Assembly (NCBI RefSeq): GCF_937873765.1
Contig: NZ_CALMZC010000023.1
Span: 1 to 64,000 of the forward strand
Direction: 5' to 3'
DNA length: 64,000 nt
Source of the DNA: an uncultured Thiothrix sp.
GTDB taxonomy: Bacteria > Pseudomonadota > Gammaproteobacteria > Thiotrichales > Thiotrichaceae
In this document: one piece after another, positions 18,958 to 27,585 of the stretch
Layout: each line of letters opens with the position of its first letter
How positions within the stretch are numbered: position 1 is the first letter of the stretch
Made by a program: the position numbers and the translations under genes
Notes under the pieces: model-generated
The model's database searches: none
Seen by the model: only the letters and a program-made list of their open reading frames with translations
Told to the model about the DNA's origin: nothing

Positions 18958-19245
18958 TATTTGGGTATCAATAAAACTGTTTGACTACTAAAATGTTGTG
19001 GAAATACAACTTGCAATCACCGCAGTGTATCCATAATCTTAGTAGCGTGTTTGCGGCTTAAAAGTAAGCTATTCATTGTCAGTTTTGCACAAATGATTTA
19101 ATTAAGTCGTTGATCTCTAAGGGTGTTGATAACAAAATTCAAAAAAAATTAAACCTCTAGTCGGTCATATTTTTATAACAAAATAATCACTAGTTGTGCA
19201 TTGACTGTTTTCAATTACTAGATCAAAGGTTTGAGGGCATTTATT

Positions 19246-19767
19246 ATGAAGTTTATGAAGTGGTTGACTGTTTTTTCTGGTCTGCTTATGTCTGCGGTTG
19301 TTTCTGCACAGACGCCGAATTTTTCTTTCCAAGATATTTACGGTAAACAACATCAATTTGCTGAGTACAAAGGCAAATGGGTAATCGTTAATTATTGGTC
19401 TCCACAATGTGGGCCTTGTCTATCGGAAATTCCAGCTTTGAAGCAGGTGGCTGCTCAGTATCGTAATAATGTAGTGGTTTTAGGAATGGATGCTGGCGAA
19501 ACCCCTGATGCAGAGCTGCGTCGGTTCATTCGCCAAAAAGGGATTAATTATACCGTCGTGCCTACTCAGGATAGCACCATGTTTGCTTTAGGTTTAATCT
19601 ATGGAGTTCCCACTACTTACATCGTTTCGCCTCAAGGCAAAGTCATCGATACCCATATGGGCGCAGTGACTGTTGAGCAAATCAAAGGTTATTTTGCTAG
19701 AGAACCACAGAAATTTTCTAATAAAGACGAAGGTAGCGAAAAGCCTTGTACTGGTGGGCTTTGCTAA
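19246..19767 (+). CDS. Periplasmic TlpA-like thioredoxin-fold protein
   Basis: A 173-residue thiol-disulfide oxidoreductase. The ATG at 19246 is preferred over the TTG at 19231 because a GAGGG lies 9 bases upstream and the signal peptide (LTVFSGLLMSAVVSAQ) follows directly. The thioredoxin active site is WSPQCGPC, with the cis-Pro loop GVPTTYIV near residue 125, as in TlpA/ResA proteins. The C-terminal tail ends in CTGGLC, a second Cys pair outside the fold. It probably reduces periplasmic disulfides, for example in cytochrome c maturation; no cyc/ccm gene is adjacent to confirm this. Confidence 0.85.
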   Translation: MKFMKWLTVFSGLLMSAVVSAQTPNFSFQDIYGKQHQFAEYKGKWVIVNYWSPQCGPCLSEIPALKQVAAQYRNNVVVLGMDAGETPDAELRRFIRQKGINYTVVPTQDSTMFALGLIYGVPTTYIVSPQGKVIDTHMGAVTVEQIKGYFAREPQKFSNKDEGSEKPCTGGLC

Positions 19768-19798
19768 TTTGCTTAAAGGGCTTTAGTTTTAAACTGAA

Positions 19799-19827
19799 AC
19801 CCGTGCTCTAAAGCACGGGTTTTTTTA
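19799..19827 (+). terminator. Strong rho-independent terminator
   Basis: ACCCGTGCT and AGCACGGGT form a perfect 9-bp stem with a 4-base loop followed by a run of T. It ends the thioredoxin transcript and lies between convergent genes. Confidence 0.9.
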
Positions 19828-19836
19828 TAGCGGGTT

Positions 19837-20835
19837 TTATTTAAGACGTAATACTTGCCCTGGATTAATTTGATAATTGGGAGCTTGTAAATTATTCAAC
19901 CGAATAATGTCTTTCCAATATACCCCAGTATTCCGCATGACTTGGAATACAGTATCACCGCGTTTTACCGTATAGCTATTGCCGCCAGAGTAATTATTGG
20001 GTGCGAAGGAGCCACTACTACTGTTTCCACCTGTATAAGTATCATAACTACCACTGCCACCACTAGAGCTAGGTGAGCTGTAGTCGTAGTTGGTATTAGA
20101 GTTATTGTCATAATAGTTGGATGGTGCTTTGGGTTGAGTGCTGTCGTAGTAGTTCTGATTATTACTACTACCTGAACTTGAGCCACCATAATTGTAGTAG
20201 CCCCCATTATCGTTGTTGGCACTGCCATTACCTGCTTGACTGGAATAGTCATAATTAGTACCACTACTACTATTATTGCCATAGGCGTAGTCATAACCGC
20301 TATTGCTTTTATTACCTTGCTGCTGGCCGCCATATTGCCCACCGTATTGAGTACCCCCTTGCTGGCCGCTAGAGGCTTGGCCGGCAGGGCAGGCGGGATT
20401 TCCATGGGTATGCGCTAAACCTTGGCTGGGTAAGGGGTGACTATGTACACGGCCACAATGTGAGTGCGGTACACCGCCACTATTGTTACCTGCGTTATAA
20501 CGAGGAGGTGGCTGATAGTTAGTTCGTGGTGGCACATACGTATTGCCGCCGCTATAACCCCCACCTGTATACCCAGAGCTACCTCCACCAGAGCCACTAC
20601 CAGTTGCATGTGTGTGCCGTAAGCCGGTGCTTGGTAAGACATGTGAGTGAACTTTGCCGCCATGAGAATGCGTTACCGGTGCTTTAGTTGCTCCACCGCT
20701 ACCACCACTCCCACCATAGTTTTCATTATAAGTACTTCCAGTACCAGAGCTATAAGGCGAATAGCCTGGAGCACAAGCTGTCATTGTCAACATGACGACG
20801 GAGCTTGCTGCGAGAAGCTTGATTGTTCTGTCCAT
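19837..20835 (-). CDS. His-rich LysM lipoprotein
   Basis: A 332-residue protein. The ATG at 20835 has AGGTG 6 bases upstream and is preferred over the GTG at 20844. The lipobox TMTAC places the lipidated Cys at residue 21. Two copies of an H.H(G/C)G(K/R)VHSH(V/P)LPS.GL.HTH motif lie at residues 56-76 and about 125-145, separated by Gly/Ser/Tyr-rich low complexity. The C-terminus is a LysM domain (YTVKRGDTVFQVMRNTG, ending in INPGQVLRLK), so the protein probably binds peptidoglycan. The His clusters suggest metal binding, such as copper, zinc or nickel, but no metal gene is adjacent. The ligand is unknown. Confidence 0.8.
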   Translation of the reverse strand: MDRTIKLLAASSVVMLTMTACAPGYSPYSSGTGSTYNENYGGSGGSGGATKAPVTHSHGGKVHSHVLPSTGLRHTHATGSGSGGGSSGYTGGGYSGGNTYVPPRTNYQPPPRYNAGNNSGGVPHSHCGRVHSHPLPSQGLAHTHGNPACPAGQASSGQQGGTQYGGQYGGQQQGNKSNSGYDYAYGNNSSSGTNYDYSSQAGNGSANNDNGGYYNYGGSSSGSSNNQNYYDSTQPKAPSNYYDNNSNTNYDYSSPSSSGGSGSYDTYTGGNSSSGSFAPNNYSGGNSYTVKRGDTVFQVMRNTGVYWKDIIRLNNLQAPNYQINPGQVLRLK

Positions 20836-21001
20836 GAGATACACCTGTGTTATTTAAACGCTTAATAATAGAGAGCAGCCACATTGCAAACAGCTAAACC
20901 AGTCGAGGCTACGAACCAAACCTTGCAAAACACGTTGGGGTTTGTGCAGACACTAAGTTCTGCGCCAAGAAAAACGTGCTCCCCATTTGATAATGTCCGT
21001 A

Positions 21002-21030
21002 ATTATAAATGGAATCAAGGCTATTGATAA
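21002..21030 (-). promoter_or_regulatory. Sigma70-like promoter for the LysM lipoprotein
   Basis: On the minus strand TTATCA (21025-21030), a 17-base spacer and a perfect TATAAT (21002-21007) lie about 165 bases before the lipoprotein ATG. No other gene is seen in the 20836-21180 gap. Confidence 0.45.
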
Positions 21031-21180
21031 TGCACATCGCGCAATCGCTATACTTTTAGTGGTGTTTCATTCAAGAGTAAGTACTGACAAAATGTCGCCA
21101 CACTCTTAATTCGTATGAATACTTTGTCGTACAAAGATTGGAAAAGTTTCAGTCCCCGTTTATTTTCCCCATAAAACTGC

Positions 21181-21852
21181 TTAGGCACGTACTAAGGGCA
21201 CAAATTGTACGGTCTCAATAACTTGTTCTTGATAATCAGTTTCAGTGGTACGAGTGACAACTTTCAGTACTTGCCCCTCACCTTGTTTGCCCGTAGGAAT
21301 GATAAGACGTGCGCCGATAGCGAGTTGCTCTAAGAGGGCTTGGGGAATTTCCTCGGGTGCTGCGGTCACTAAAATCCCATCAAAAGGTGCCTCATAGTTT
21401 ATTCCCCAGCTACCATCGCTTAGACTGGTGCGGATATTTCGATAGCCTAACTCGTCCAATAACTGACGTGCTTGCTTATATAGAGTTTGAATCCGTTCTA
21501 CGGTATAAATTTTGGGAATCAATTTGCCAAGAATGGCGGCCTGATAACCTGAGCCAGTCCCTACTTCTAAAATCTTCTCTAAAGGCTGCTCACTTGCCAG
21601 CAATAATTCTGTCATACGCGCGACCATATAAGGCTGAGAAATAGTTTGCCCATGACCAATCGGTAACGCGGTATCTTCATAGGAGCGTGTAGCCAATGCC
21701 TGATCCATAAATAAATGTCTAGGCACTTTACGCATCACTTCGAGCAAAGCGTCGTGTTTGATACCTTGTTCACGCAATCGCTGAATCATGCGATCACGCG
21801 TGCGCTGCGAAGTCATGCCAATACCCTCGATTTCTAATCTAGTCAGCGCCAT
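21181..21852 (-). CDS. pcm: Protein-L-isoaspartate O-methyltransferase
   Basis: This 223-residue cytosolic repair enzyme methylates L-isoaspartyl residues with S-adenosylmethionine so that damaged Asp/Asn sites revert. Family motifs are LPIGHGQTISQPYMVARMTE, VGTGSGYQAA (SAM-binding motif I) and VTAAPEEIP, and the length fits the family. It overlaps the 3' end of surE by 14 bp, the usual surE-pcm arrangement, implying translational coupling. An internal Met at residue 13 is a possible alternative start. Confidence 0.96.
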   Translation of the reverse strand: MALTRLEIEGIGMTSQRTRDRMIQRLREQGIKHDALLEVMRKVPRHLFMDQALATRSYEDTALPIGHGQTISQPYMVARMTELLLASEQPLEKILEVGTGSGYQAAILGKLIPKIYTVERIQTLYKQARQLLDELGYRNIRTSLSDGSWGINYEAPFDGILVTAAPEEIPQALLEQLAIGARLIIPTGKQGEGQVLKVVTRTTETDYQEQVIETVQFVPLVRA

Positions 21853-22600
21853 GTGTTTGCTCCTCTAGCCATTGCTGGGTGCAGGCTAGGGCTTGATAAC
21901 GGGTTAAATCGCTGTGAATCGGTGTAATAGAGATATACCCCTGTTCGACTGCATGAAAATCTGTGCCTTCGCCTGCTTCAGCAATGCCCCCTACCGCACC
22001 TACCCAGAATATCTCTCGACCGCGTGGATCAGTAGTACGAATGGCAGGCTCGGAATAATGGCGTTTTCCTAAACGTGTGACTTTAAAACCACGTATCTGC
22101 TCCCAAGGTAGATTTGGCACATTGATATTTAAGATCATATGACTGCGATCAGGATAGCTTTGCGTGAGTGGTAGCAAATGCAACACAGCATTGACGGCGG
22201 TTTGCAAATGACTAGTGTCACTGGAGTTCATAGAGACTGCTAACGAGGGATAACCTAAATGCCGTCCTTCCATCGCGGCAGCCACTGTACCGGAGTAGAG
22301 CACATCATCACCGAGATTAGGCCCTGAATTGATACCAGAAATCACAATATCCGGTGGATTGTCATACAATCCGGTTAAACCTAAATGCACGCAGTCGGTG
22401 GGTGTGCCGTTCACGCTATATAAGTTATCGCCTTGTTGGCGTAAGCGTAACGGATTGATTAAGGTAAGCGAGTTGCTGGCTCCACTGCGGTCGCGGTCAG
22501 GTGCAACGGTAATCACCTGATGCTGTGCGGCTAGGGCAAGGCGTAAAGCAGTGAGGCCGGGTGCTTGAAAGCCGTCATCATTGCTCAGCAATATATTCAT
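21839..22600 (-). CDS. surE: 5'/3'-nucleotidase SurE
   Basis: This 253-residue metal-dependent nucleoside monophosphatase starts with the diagnostic MNILLSNDDGFQAPG, in which Asp-Asp binds the divalent cation. Other family signatures are APDRDRSGASNSLT, SGINSGPNLGDDVLYSGTVAAA and NVP. It is linked to stress survival together with pcm, which follows with an overlap. It is divergent from the Smr gene; the 49-bp gap to that start must hold promoters for both. Confidence 0.96.
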   Translation of the reverse strand: MNILLSNDDGFQAPGLTALRLALAAQHQVITVAPDRDRSGASNSLTLINPLRLRQQGDNLYSVNGTPTDCVHLGLTGLYDNPPDIVISGINSGPNLGDDVLYSGTVAAAMEGRHLGYPSLAVSMNSSDTSHLQTAVNAVLHLLPLTQSYPDRSHMILNINVPNLPWEQIRGFKVTRLGKRHYSEPAIRTTDPRGREIFWVGAVGGIAEAGEGTDFHAVEQGYISITPIHSDLTRYQALACTQQWLEEQTHGAD

Positions 22601-22649
22601 GATGTCCTAGGCAAATAGTAAATGAATGAAATTAGCAGGAGGATGCTCA

Positions 22650-23195
22650 ATGCAAAACGGACACAAATTACCTCCCGCTGATGATTTAGCGTTATTTCGT
22701 GAGTCTATGCAGGATGTAGCGCCCCTGCAACCGCTAAATCAAGCCGAGTTAGCGATTCATAAGCCACCGGCTATTCCTTTAAAAACTATCGAAGACGAAC
22801 AGCAAGTGCTGCTCGATATGTTTTCCGATGAATATGATCCGACGGAATTACAACCCGGCGATATGCTGAGTTACTTACGTCCGGGCTTACAACACCGCGT
22901 TTTTAATAAATTACGGCGTGGCGAATATCGAGTCGCTGCCGAGTTAGATTTGCATGGTTTAAATATTCGCCAAGCGCGTGCCTATTTAGCGGAGTTTCTG
23001 GTTACAGTGTATCCCTTGCAAGGCGAATGTGTGCGTATTATTCACGGTAAGGGTAATCGCTCCAACCACCGTGGCCCGGTACTTAAAACAAAAGTGAATC
23101 ATTGGTTGCGCCAACATGATCGTGTGCAGGCATTTCATTCAGCGCGCCCCGTGGATGGTGGGACTGGTGCCGTTTATGTTTTATTAAAACGTTAA
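22650..23195 (+). CDS. Smr-domain endonuclease (SmrA/B-like)
   Basis: A 181-residue protein. The ATG at 22650 is chosen because a perfect AGGAGG (22637-22642) lies 7 bases upstream; the ATG at 22626 has no such site. The C-terminal Smr domain shows ELDLHGLN, IIHGKGN and GGTGAVYVLLKR, and the preceding LQH..F.KLRRGEY is typical of the proteobacterial Smr proteins SmrA/SmrB. Family members are nucleases; E. coli SmrB cleaves mRNA at collided ribosomes. The end (GGTGAVYVLL) resembles SmrA more than SmrB, so no symbol is assigned. Confidence 0.85.
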   Translation: MQNGHKLPPADDLALFRESMQDVAPLQPLNQAELAIHKPPAIPLKTIEDEQQVLLDMFSDEYDPTELQPGDMLSYLRPGLQHRVFNKLRRGEYRVAAELDLHGLNIRQARAYLAEFLVTVYPLQGECVRIIHGKGNRSNHRGPVLKTKVNHWLRQHDRVQAFHSARPVDGGTGAVYVLLKR

Positions 23196-23318
23196 TTGAT
23201 GGCTCTGCGCCTAGGGATCTGGGTAAAGAGTAGCTTCTATAGTTTATGTGCAAAATCTAATGAAAAGTAGGCATAATGCGTGTTCTTTTTGTCTTTAAAG
23301 TTCTGGACACTTTTGGAA

Positions 23319-23990
23319 ATGAATAAAAAACTCAGTTTAACGCTAGCAACTCTGATATCGATGACGGCTTTATTAGCCGCTTGTGGTGATAAGGCCGTTA
23401 CTACTAGTACCACCACTACCACTGAAACTAAAACTGCTGAACCAGCCGTAGCAGCTACTCCTACTGAAGCGGCGAAGCCTGCGGATACAGCGGCAGCGAC
23501 TACTGAAACAGCTAAGCCTACAGAGGCTGCTGCAACGACCACTGAAGCAGCAAAACCAGCAGAAGCTGCTGCACAAACGAGTACAACTACAGCTACGGCC
23601 GAACCTGCCACCGCTACTCCTGCTGCGAGTAGCTCCAACATCACGAGCTTACAGTCTAATGATGTGAAAGCAGGAGCGGGTGCTGAAGCGGTGGCTGGCA
23701 AAACAGTCAGTGTCCATTACACTGGCTGGTTATATGATGAAACAGCGGCTGACAAACATGGAGCACAATTTGATAGCTCACATGATCGTGGTGAGCCGTT
23801 TGAGTTTACTTTAGGAAGTGGTCAAGTAATTCAAGGCTGGGATCAAGGCGTAGCTGGCATGAAAGTCGGCGGTCAACGTACCTTAACGATTCCGGCCAGC
23901 CTTGCTTATGGTGAAACGGGTGCGGGTGGTGGTCTGATTCCACCGAATGCTACTTTAGTGTTTGATGTCGAACTCTTAGATGTTAAATAA
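23319..23990 (+). CDS. FKBP-type peptidyl-prolyl isomerase lipoprotein
   Basis: A 223-residue protein. The ATG at 23319 places the lipobox LLAAC correctly; the upstream ATG at 23280 would add 13 residues before the signal. After the lipidated Cys comes an Ala/Thr/Glu/Pro-rich linker of about 90 residues with repeated TTEAAKP. The C-terminal 110 residues are an FKBP domain: VSVHYTGWLYD, FDSSHDRGEPFEFTLGSGQVIQGWDQGV, GGQRTLTIPASLAYGE and LIPPNATLVFDVELLDV. It isomerises X-Pro bonds in the periplasm, tethered to a membrane. The linker resembles those of the lipoproteins at 30870 and 32254. Confidence 0.92.
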   Translation: MNKKLSLTLATLISMTALLAACGDKAVTTSTTTTTETKTAEPAVAATPTEAAKPADTAAATTETAKPTEAAATTTEAAKPAEAAAQTSTTTATAEPATATPAASSSNITSLQSNDVKAGAGAEAVAGKTVSVHYTGWLYDETAADKHGAQFDSSHDRGEPFEFTLGSGQVIQGWDQGVAGMKVGGQRTLTIPASLAYGETGAGGGLIPPNATLVFDVELLDVK

Positions 23991-24006
23991 GTTGCACTAA
24001 ATGAAA

Positions 24007-24035
24007 CAGGGCTAGTAGTTGAGAGGCTAGCCCTG
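24007..24035 (+). terminator. Stem-loop after the FKBP gene
   Basis: CAGGGCTAG and CTAGCCCTG form a perfect 9-bp stem 17 bases after the stop codon. The downstream T-run is poor, so termination may be weak. Confidence 0.55.
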
Positions 24036-24157
24036 CTTCAAGCTAAAATAAATTTTCTATGACCTTGCTCATTTAAAATTCCTCTATCTCTAGCAGTCAA
24101 ATTCCTCTCTCTTCTGGGTAGGGACAGGTTTGTAAGCACTTACGTTACACTGCATAA

Positions 24158-25552
24158 ATGGCAAGATTATTCATTTCCGCAGCACACAAATCTTCCGGCA
24201 AAACCACTTTGTCTATTGGCCTTTGCGCGGCGTGGCAGCAGCAAGGCTTACAAGTACAGCCTTTTAAAAAGGGTCCTGATTATATTGACCCCTTGTGGCT
24301 GACAGCAGCTAGCCAACGTGCTTGTCATAATCTTGATTTTAATACTTCCAGTCCCCATGAAATCCTGCATTGCGTCCAGAGTTATGGACAAAGCGCTGAC
24401 TTAAGCCTAGTTGAAGCGAATAAAGGTTTATATGATGGGCTATCTTTGGACGGTTCAGATAGCAATGCAGCACTTGCCAAATTACTTCAAGCTCCTGTGG
24501 TATTGGTCTTAGATACGCGAGGGATGACTCGCGGGATAGTACCCATTTTACTCGGGCATTTAGCTTTTGATCGTGAAGTGCAGATTGCTGGGGTGGTTTT
24601 TAATCGGGTGGGTGGTGGCCGACATGCCAGCAAGTTGCGCCAAGCCGTAGAGTATTTTACGGATGTTCCAGTGCTAGGCAGCGTGCAAGATACTGCTGAG
24701 ATGCAAATTGAAGAGCGCCATCTAGGATTGATGCCGAGTAATGAGCAAGCAGATGCTAAGCAGCAAATTGCCCGCATTCGTGAGTTAGTGGCTGAGCAAG
24801 TTGATTTAACTAAGCTATTTATGCTTGCTCAACGAGCGCCGAGTTTGCCCACCGTGATGCAGTCAAGCAGTTTCAAGCCAGTTATCAGTTCCAGCAAACT
24901 ACGCATTGGAATTTGCCAAGACGCTGCCTTTGGGTTTTATTATCCGGGTGATTTGGAAGCCTTACAGCAAGCAGGTGCTGAGTTAGTGCCAATTAATACT
25001 CTGCAGGATGCACACTTACCGAGTATTGATGGTCTTTTCATTGGTGGTGGCTTTCCTGAAACCCAGATGCAGCAGTTGGAAGCCAACCACGGTATGCGCG
25101 TTTCGATTCGTAACGCGATTGAGGCTGGCTTACCCACTTATGCAGAATGTGGTGGTCTAATGTATTTAGCACGTAGCCTGCACTGGCGTGGACAGCACGC
25201 CGAGATGGTTGGCATTATTCCGGGAGATGCAGTGATGTACCCTAAGCCACAAGGCCGGGGTTATGTGCATTTAGAGGAAACGATAGCTATGCCTTGGCCA
25301 AAGGTAACAACTAATCCACAGGTACAGGCTCATGAATTCCATTACTCGCGGCTAGAGAATTTAAGCGAAAAAGGCCATTACGCTTACAAAGTTCAGCGGG
25401 GGCAAGGGATTGATGGTGAACAGGATGGTTGGGTGTATAAAAATCTGTTAGCGTCCTATACTCATTTGCGCCATACCCAACGTTATCCTTGGGCACAGCG
25501 GTTCATGGAGTTTGTACGTCAGCAAACACAAGAGAGGAAACAAGCTGCATGA
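24158..25552 (+). CDS. dsrN: Cobyrinate a,c-diamide synthase family (DsrN-like siroheme amidase)
   Basis: A 464-residue ATP- and glutamine-dependent amidase. The N-terminal CbiA/dethiobiotin-synthetase-like domain has the P-loop SAAHKSSGKTT and FKKGPDYIDPLWL. The C-terminal class-I glutaminase-like domain has the catalytic Cys in TYAECGGLMYLA and FHYSRLEN near the end. By sequence alone it could act on cobyrinate. The immediately following IscA-like gene reproduces the dsrN-dsrR order of purple and colourless sulfur bacteria, where DsrN is thought to amidate siroheme of sulfite reductase DsrAB. No cobalamin gene is nearby. The stop overlaps the next start (ATGA). Confidence 0.8.
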   Translation: MARLFISAAHKSSGKTTLSIGLCAAWQQQGLQVQPFKKGPDYIDPLWLTAASQRACHNLDFNTSSPHEILHCVQSYGQSADLSLVEANKGLYDGLSLDGSDSNAALAKLLQAPVVLVLDTRGMTRGIVPILLGHLAFDREVQIAGVVFNRVGGGRHASKLRQAVEYFTDVPVLGSVQDTAEMQIEERHLGLMPSNEQADAKQQIARIRELVAEQVDLTKLFMLAQRAPSLPTVMQSSSFKPVISSSKLRIGICQDAAFGFYYPGDLEALQQAGAELVPINTLQDAHLPSIDGLFIGGGFPETQMQQLEANHGMRVSIRNAIEAGLPTYAECGGLMYLARSLHWRGQHAEMVGIIPGDAVMYPKPQGRGYVHLEETIAMPWPKVTTNPQVQAHEFHYSRLENLSEKGHYAYKVQRGQGIDGEQDGWVYKNLLASYTHLRHTQRYPWAQRFMEFVRQQTQERKQAA

Positions 25553-25860
25553 TGACCATTACGCCTGAAGCGACTAGGCAAATTCAAGTTTCAGCTCAGC
25601 ATTCACAAGCACAGGGATTACCTTTAAGAATTGCTGCCGAACGTAAAGCAGATGGACGTTTCCATTATCAAATGGGCTTTGATGATGCTCAACAGATAGG
25701 TGATTTAGTGTTTGAGCAGGAAGGAGTCAGTGTGATTATTGATGCTGTTTCTGCATCCCTATTAAAAGGAGCATGGTTGGATTTTGTAGATTTAGATGGT
25801 CATATGGAGTTTGTCTTTATGAATCCAAATGATCCGCATTATCGACCTCCACAGGTTTGA
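25549..25860 (+). CDS. dsrR: DsrR-like A-type (IscA/HesB-fold) protein
   Basis: A 103-residue protein starting at the ATG that overlaps the dsrN stop, with GAGAGGA about 10 bases upstream. The HesB/IscA fold is recognisable (MTITPEATRQIQVSA, ISEV-like VSVIIDAVSASLLKGAWLDF, ending FMNPNDPHYRPP), but the three Cys that bind Fe-S clusters in IscA are absent: there is no Cys in the protein. Loss of these cysteines and the NPNDP ending fit DsrR, which is linked to post-transcriptional control of dsr gene expression in Allochromatium. It is translationally coupled to dsrN and followed after 5 bp by the sensor kinase. Confidence 0.8.
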   Translation: MMTITPEATRQIQVSAQHSQAQGLPLRIAAERKADGRFHYQMGFDDAQQIGDLVFEQEGVSVIIDAVSASLLKGAWLDFVDLDGHMEFVFMNPNDPHYRPPQV

Positions 25861-25865
25861 AAGCG

Positions 25866-27560
25866 ATGGGCAGCAGTATGGACAGCCCTAAAGCAGAAAT
25901 AGTACTCGAGTCTACCAGCAATGCGCGCCCGGTGGGTTCGCGTGCACAATCTCTAAATAAACAACATAGCAGCAAGCCCGTTATTGCTTTTCCCTTACGT
26001 GCTCGTATTGCACTGACCGTCTTATTGAGTTGGTTTGTTGGCATTGGTGCTTTGTATTTTTGGGTAGTCCACACCGATGCAGAAGCTAGGTGGATACCTC
26101 CTCTGATGAGTGTCTTGTGGTTTGTAGCTGGAGCTGGCGTACTCACGCTTTTATATTGGATGTGGTCGGAGTTCGTGCTGTTTGGAACCGATTTGTCTAG
26201 TTGGGCGCAGCAATTGCGCAAGGGTAATTTAAACGTCAGGATGCCGACTTCACGGCGTGGTTGTCCATCGATTCGTATTCGTGAACAAATTAATGCGATT
26301 ACTGATGATTATCAAGCGGTGTCACGTATGCAACAACAACGCTTAAATCGTCAAGAACAGTTTATTGCGCAGAAAAATCACCATCTGAGTGTGCTTTACG
26401 ATGTGGCGGCAAGTGTGAATCGCTCGAATACTTTAGATGAATTACTCAAAGGTTTTTTGACAACTTTACAGGATGTATTCAAAGCCGAAGCGGTTGCGGT
26501 GCGCTTATTGGATGCAGAGGATCAACTGAAGCTGGTTGCTTATATTGGTTTAGCAAGCCACATCGCACGTTTAGAGTCAAAATTACCCCATCCAGATTGC
26601 CTCTGTGGACGTGCTGCGAGTGAGCAGGTCATTATTGCCCGTGAAGATCTGCGCCAATGTGGTTTGATTTTAGGTCGCCCGATGTTTAAACAAGAGCGGC
26701 AGATTGAAATGCTCGCGATTCCGCTGAGTTATCGGGAAAAAGTACTAGGCATGTATAACTTATTTGTCTCGCGTGATCAGTTTGTACGCCTTGAAGAAGA
26801 ACATGAGCTCTTAACCAGTATCGGTCAGCATTTAGGGATGGCGATTGAAAAAGCCAGTGTCGAAGAAGATGCGCGTATGCTCTCGATTATGGAAGAGCGC
26901 ACGCGCATGGCACATGAACTCCACGATTCTTTAGCTCAAACCTTGGCGAGCTTACGCTTTAAAGTGCGTTTATTTGATGATTCGTTACAGCGTGGCGATC
27001 AGAAAATTATTTGGCAAGAGTTAGAAGGCTTAGAAAAAAATATTGATGAAGCCTATGCAGAGTTGCGTAGTCTGATTACCCATTTCCGCGCACCGATTGA
27101 TGGTAAAGGTGTAGTGCGTGCCGTGGAAAAACTCACTGAGCGTTTTAAGCTAGAAACTAATCTGGATGTATTTTTCTATCACAACTGGAATCTCCCAGAC
27201 TTAGAGCGAGATGTTGAAGTGGAAGTAATCCGCATCGTGCAAGAAGCACTGACCAATGTACGTAAGCATAGTAAAGCCAGCACCGTGCGCATTCTGATGT
27301 ATAGTTCAGAAGAAGGACGTTGCAGTATTTTAGTGGAAGATGATGGGGTGGGCTTGCCTGAGCCTTTGCCTGAGCCGAATCCAAGCACGGGCGAGCATAT
27401 TGGCATGCGCATTATGCAAGAGCGTGCCGAAAAAATTGCTGGTGAAATCCAGTTTGAAAGCGACCCCGATGAGGGTGGTACTTTAATGCAACTCAGCTTT
27501 GATGCGCCGCCGGTGCGCCAGCTTTCAGAGTTAGTGGGGAAGCAAGCACATGCGAATTGA
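25866..27560 (+). CDS. NarX-type sensor histidine kinase with GAF domain
   Basis: A 564-residue inner-membrane kinase. Two membrane helices lie near residues 45-65 and 75-97, with only a short loop between them, so there is no large periplasmic sensor domain. A HAMP-like stretch and coiled coil follow, then a GAF domain (about 180-340) containing a Cys cluster (HPDCLCGRAA and a later RQCG) that may bind a metal or sense redox. The HisKA_3 box is MAHELHDSLAQTLASLRFKV (phospho-acceptor His) and the HATPase has EALTNVRKHSKAS and DDGVGLP. The start is uncertain (TTG 25857, ATG 25866 or ATG 25878). It is paired with the response regulator that follows. Confidence 0.9.
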   Translation: MGSSMDSPKAEIVLESTSNARPVGSRAQSLNKQHSSKPVIAFPLRARIALTVLLSWFVGIGALYFWVVHTDAEARWIPPLMSVLWFVAGAGVLTLLYWMWSEFVLFGTDLSSWAQQLRKGNLNVRMPTSRRGCPSIRIREQINAITDDYQAVSRMQQQRLNRQEQFIAQKNHHLSVLYDVAASVNRSNTLDELLKGFLTTLQDVFKAEAVAVRLLDAEDQLKLVAYIGLASHIARLESKLPHPDCLCGRAASEQVIIAREDLRQCGLILGRPMFKQERQIEMLAIPLSYREKVLGMYNLFVSRDQFVRLEEEHELLTSIGQHLGMAIEKASVEEDARMLSIMEERTRMAHELHDSLAQTLASLRFKVRLFDDSLQRGDQKIIWQELEGLEKNIDEAYAELRSLITHFRAPIDGKGVVRAVEKLTERFKLETNLDVFFYHNWNLPDLERDVEVEVIRIVQEALTNVRKHSKASTVRILMYSSEEGRCSILVEDDGVGLPEPLPEPNPSTGEHIGMRIMQERAEKIAGEIQFESDPDEGGTLMQLSFDAPPVRQLSELVGKQAHAN

Positions 27561-27585
27561 ATCAATCTGCAAGGAGGGACTAAAG

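Noticed and set aside
19965-20663. Alternative frames inside the LysM lipoprotein gene
   Set aside because: They result from codon bias in Gly/Ser/Tyr-rich sequence; the minus-strand main frame has lipobox, His motifs and LysM.
24121-24157. A leaderless promoter (TACACT) in front of the DsrN-like gene
   Set aside because: No convincing -35 element at a proper distance; the evidence was too weak to list.
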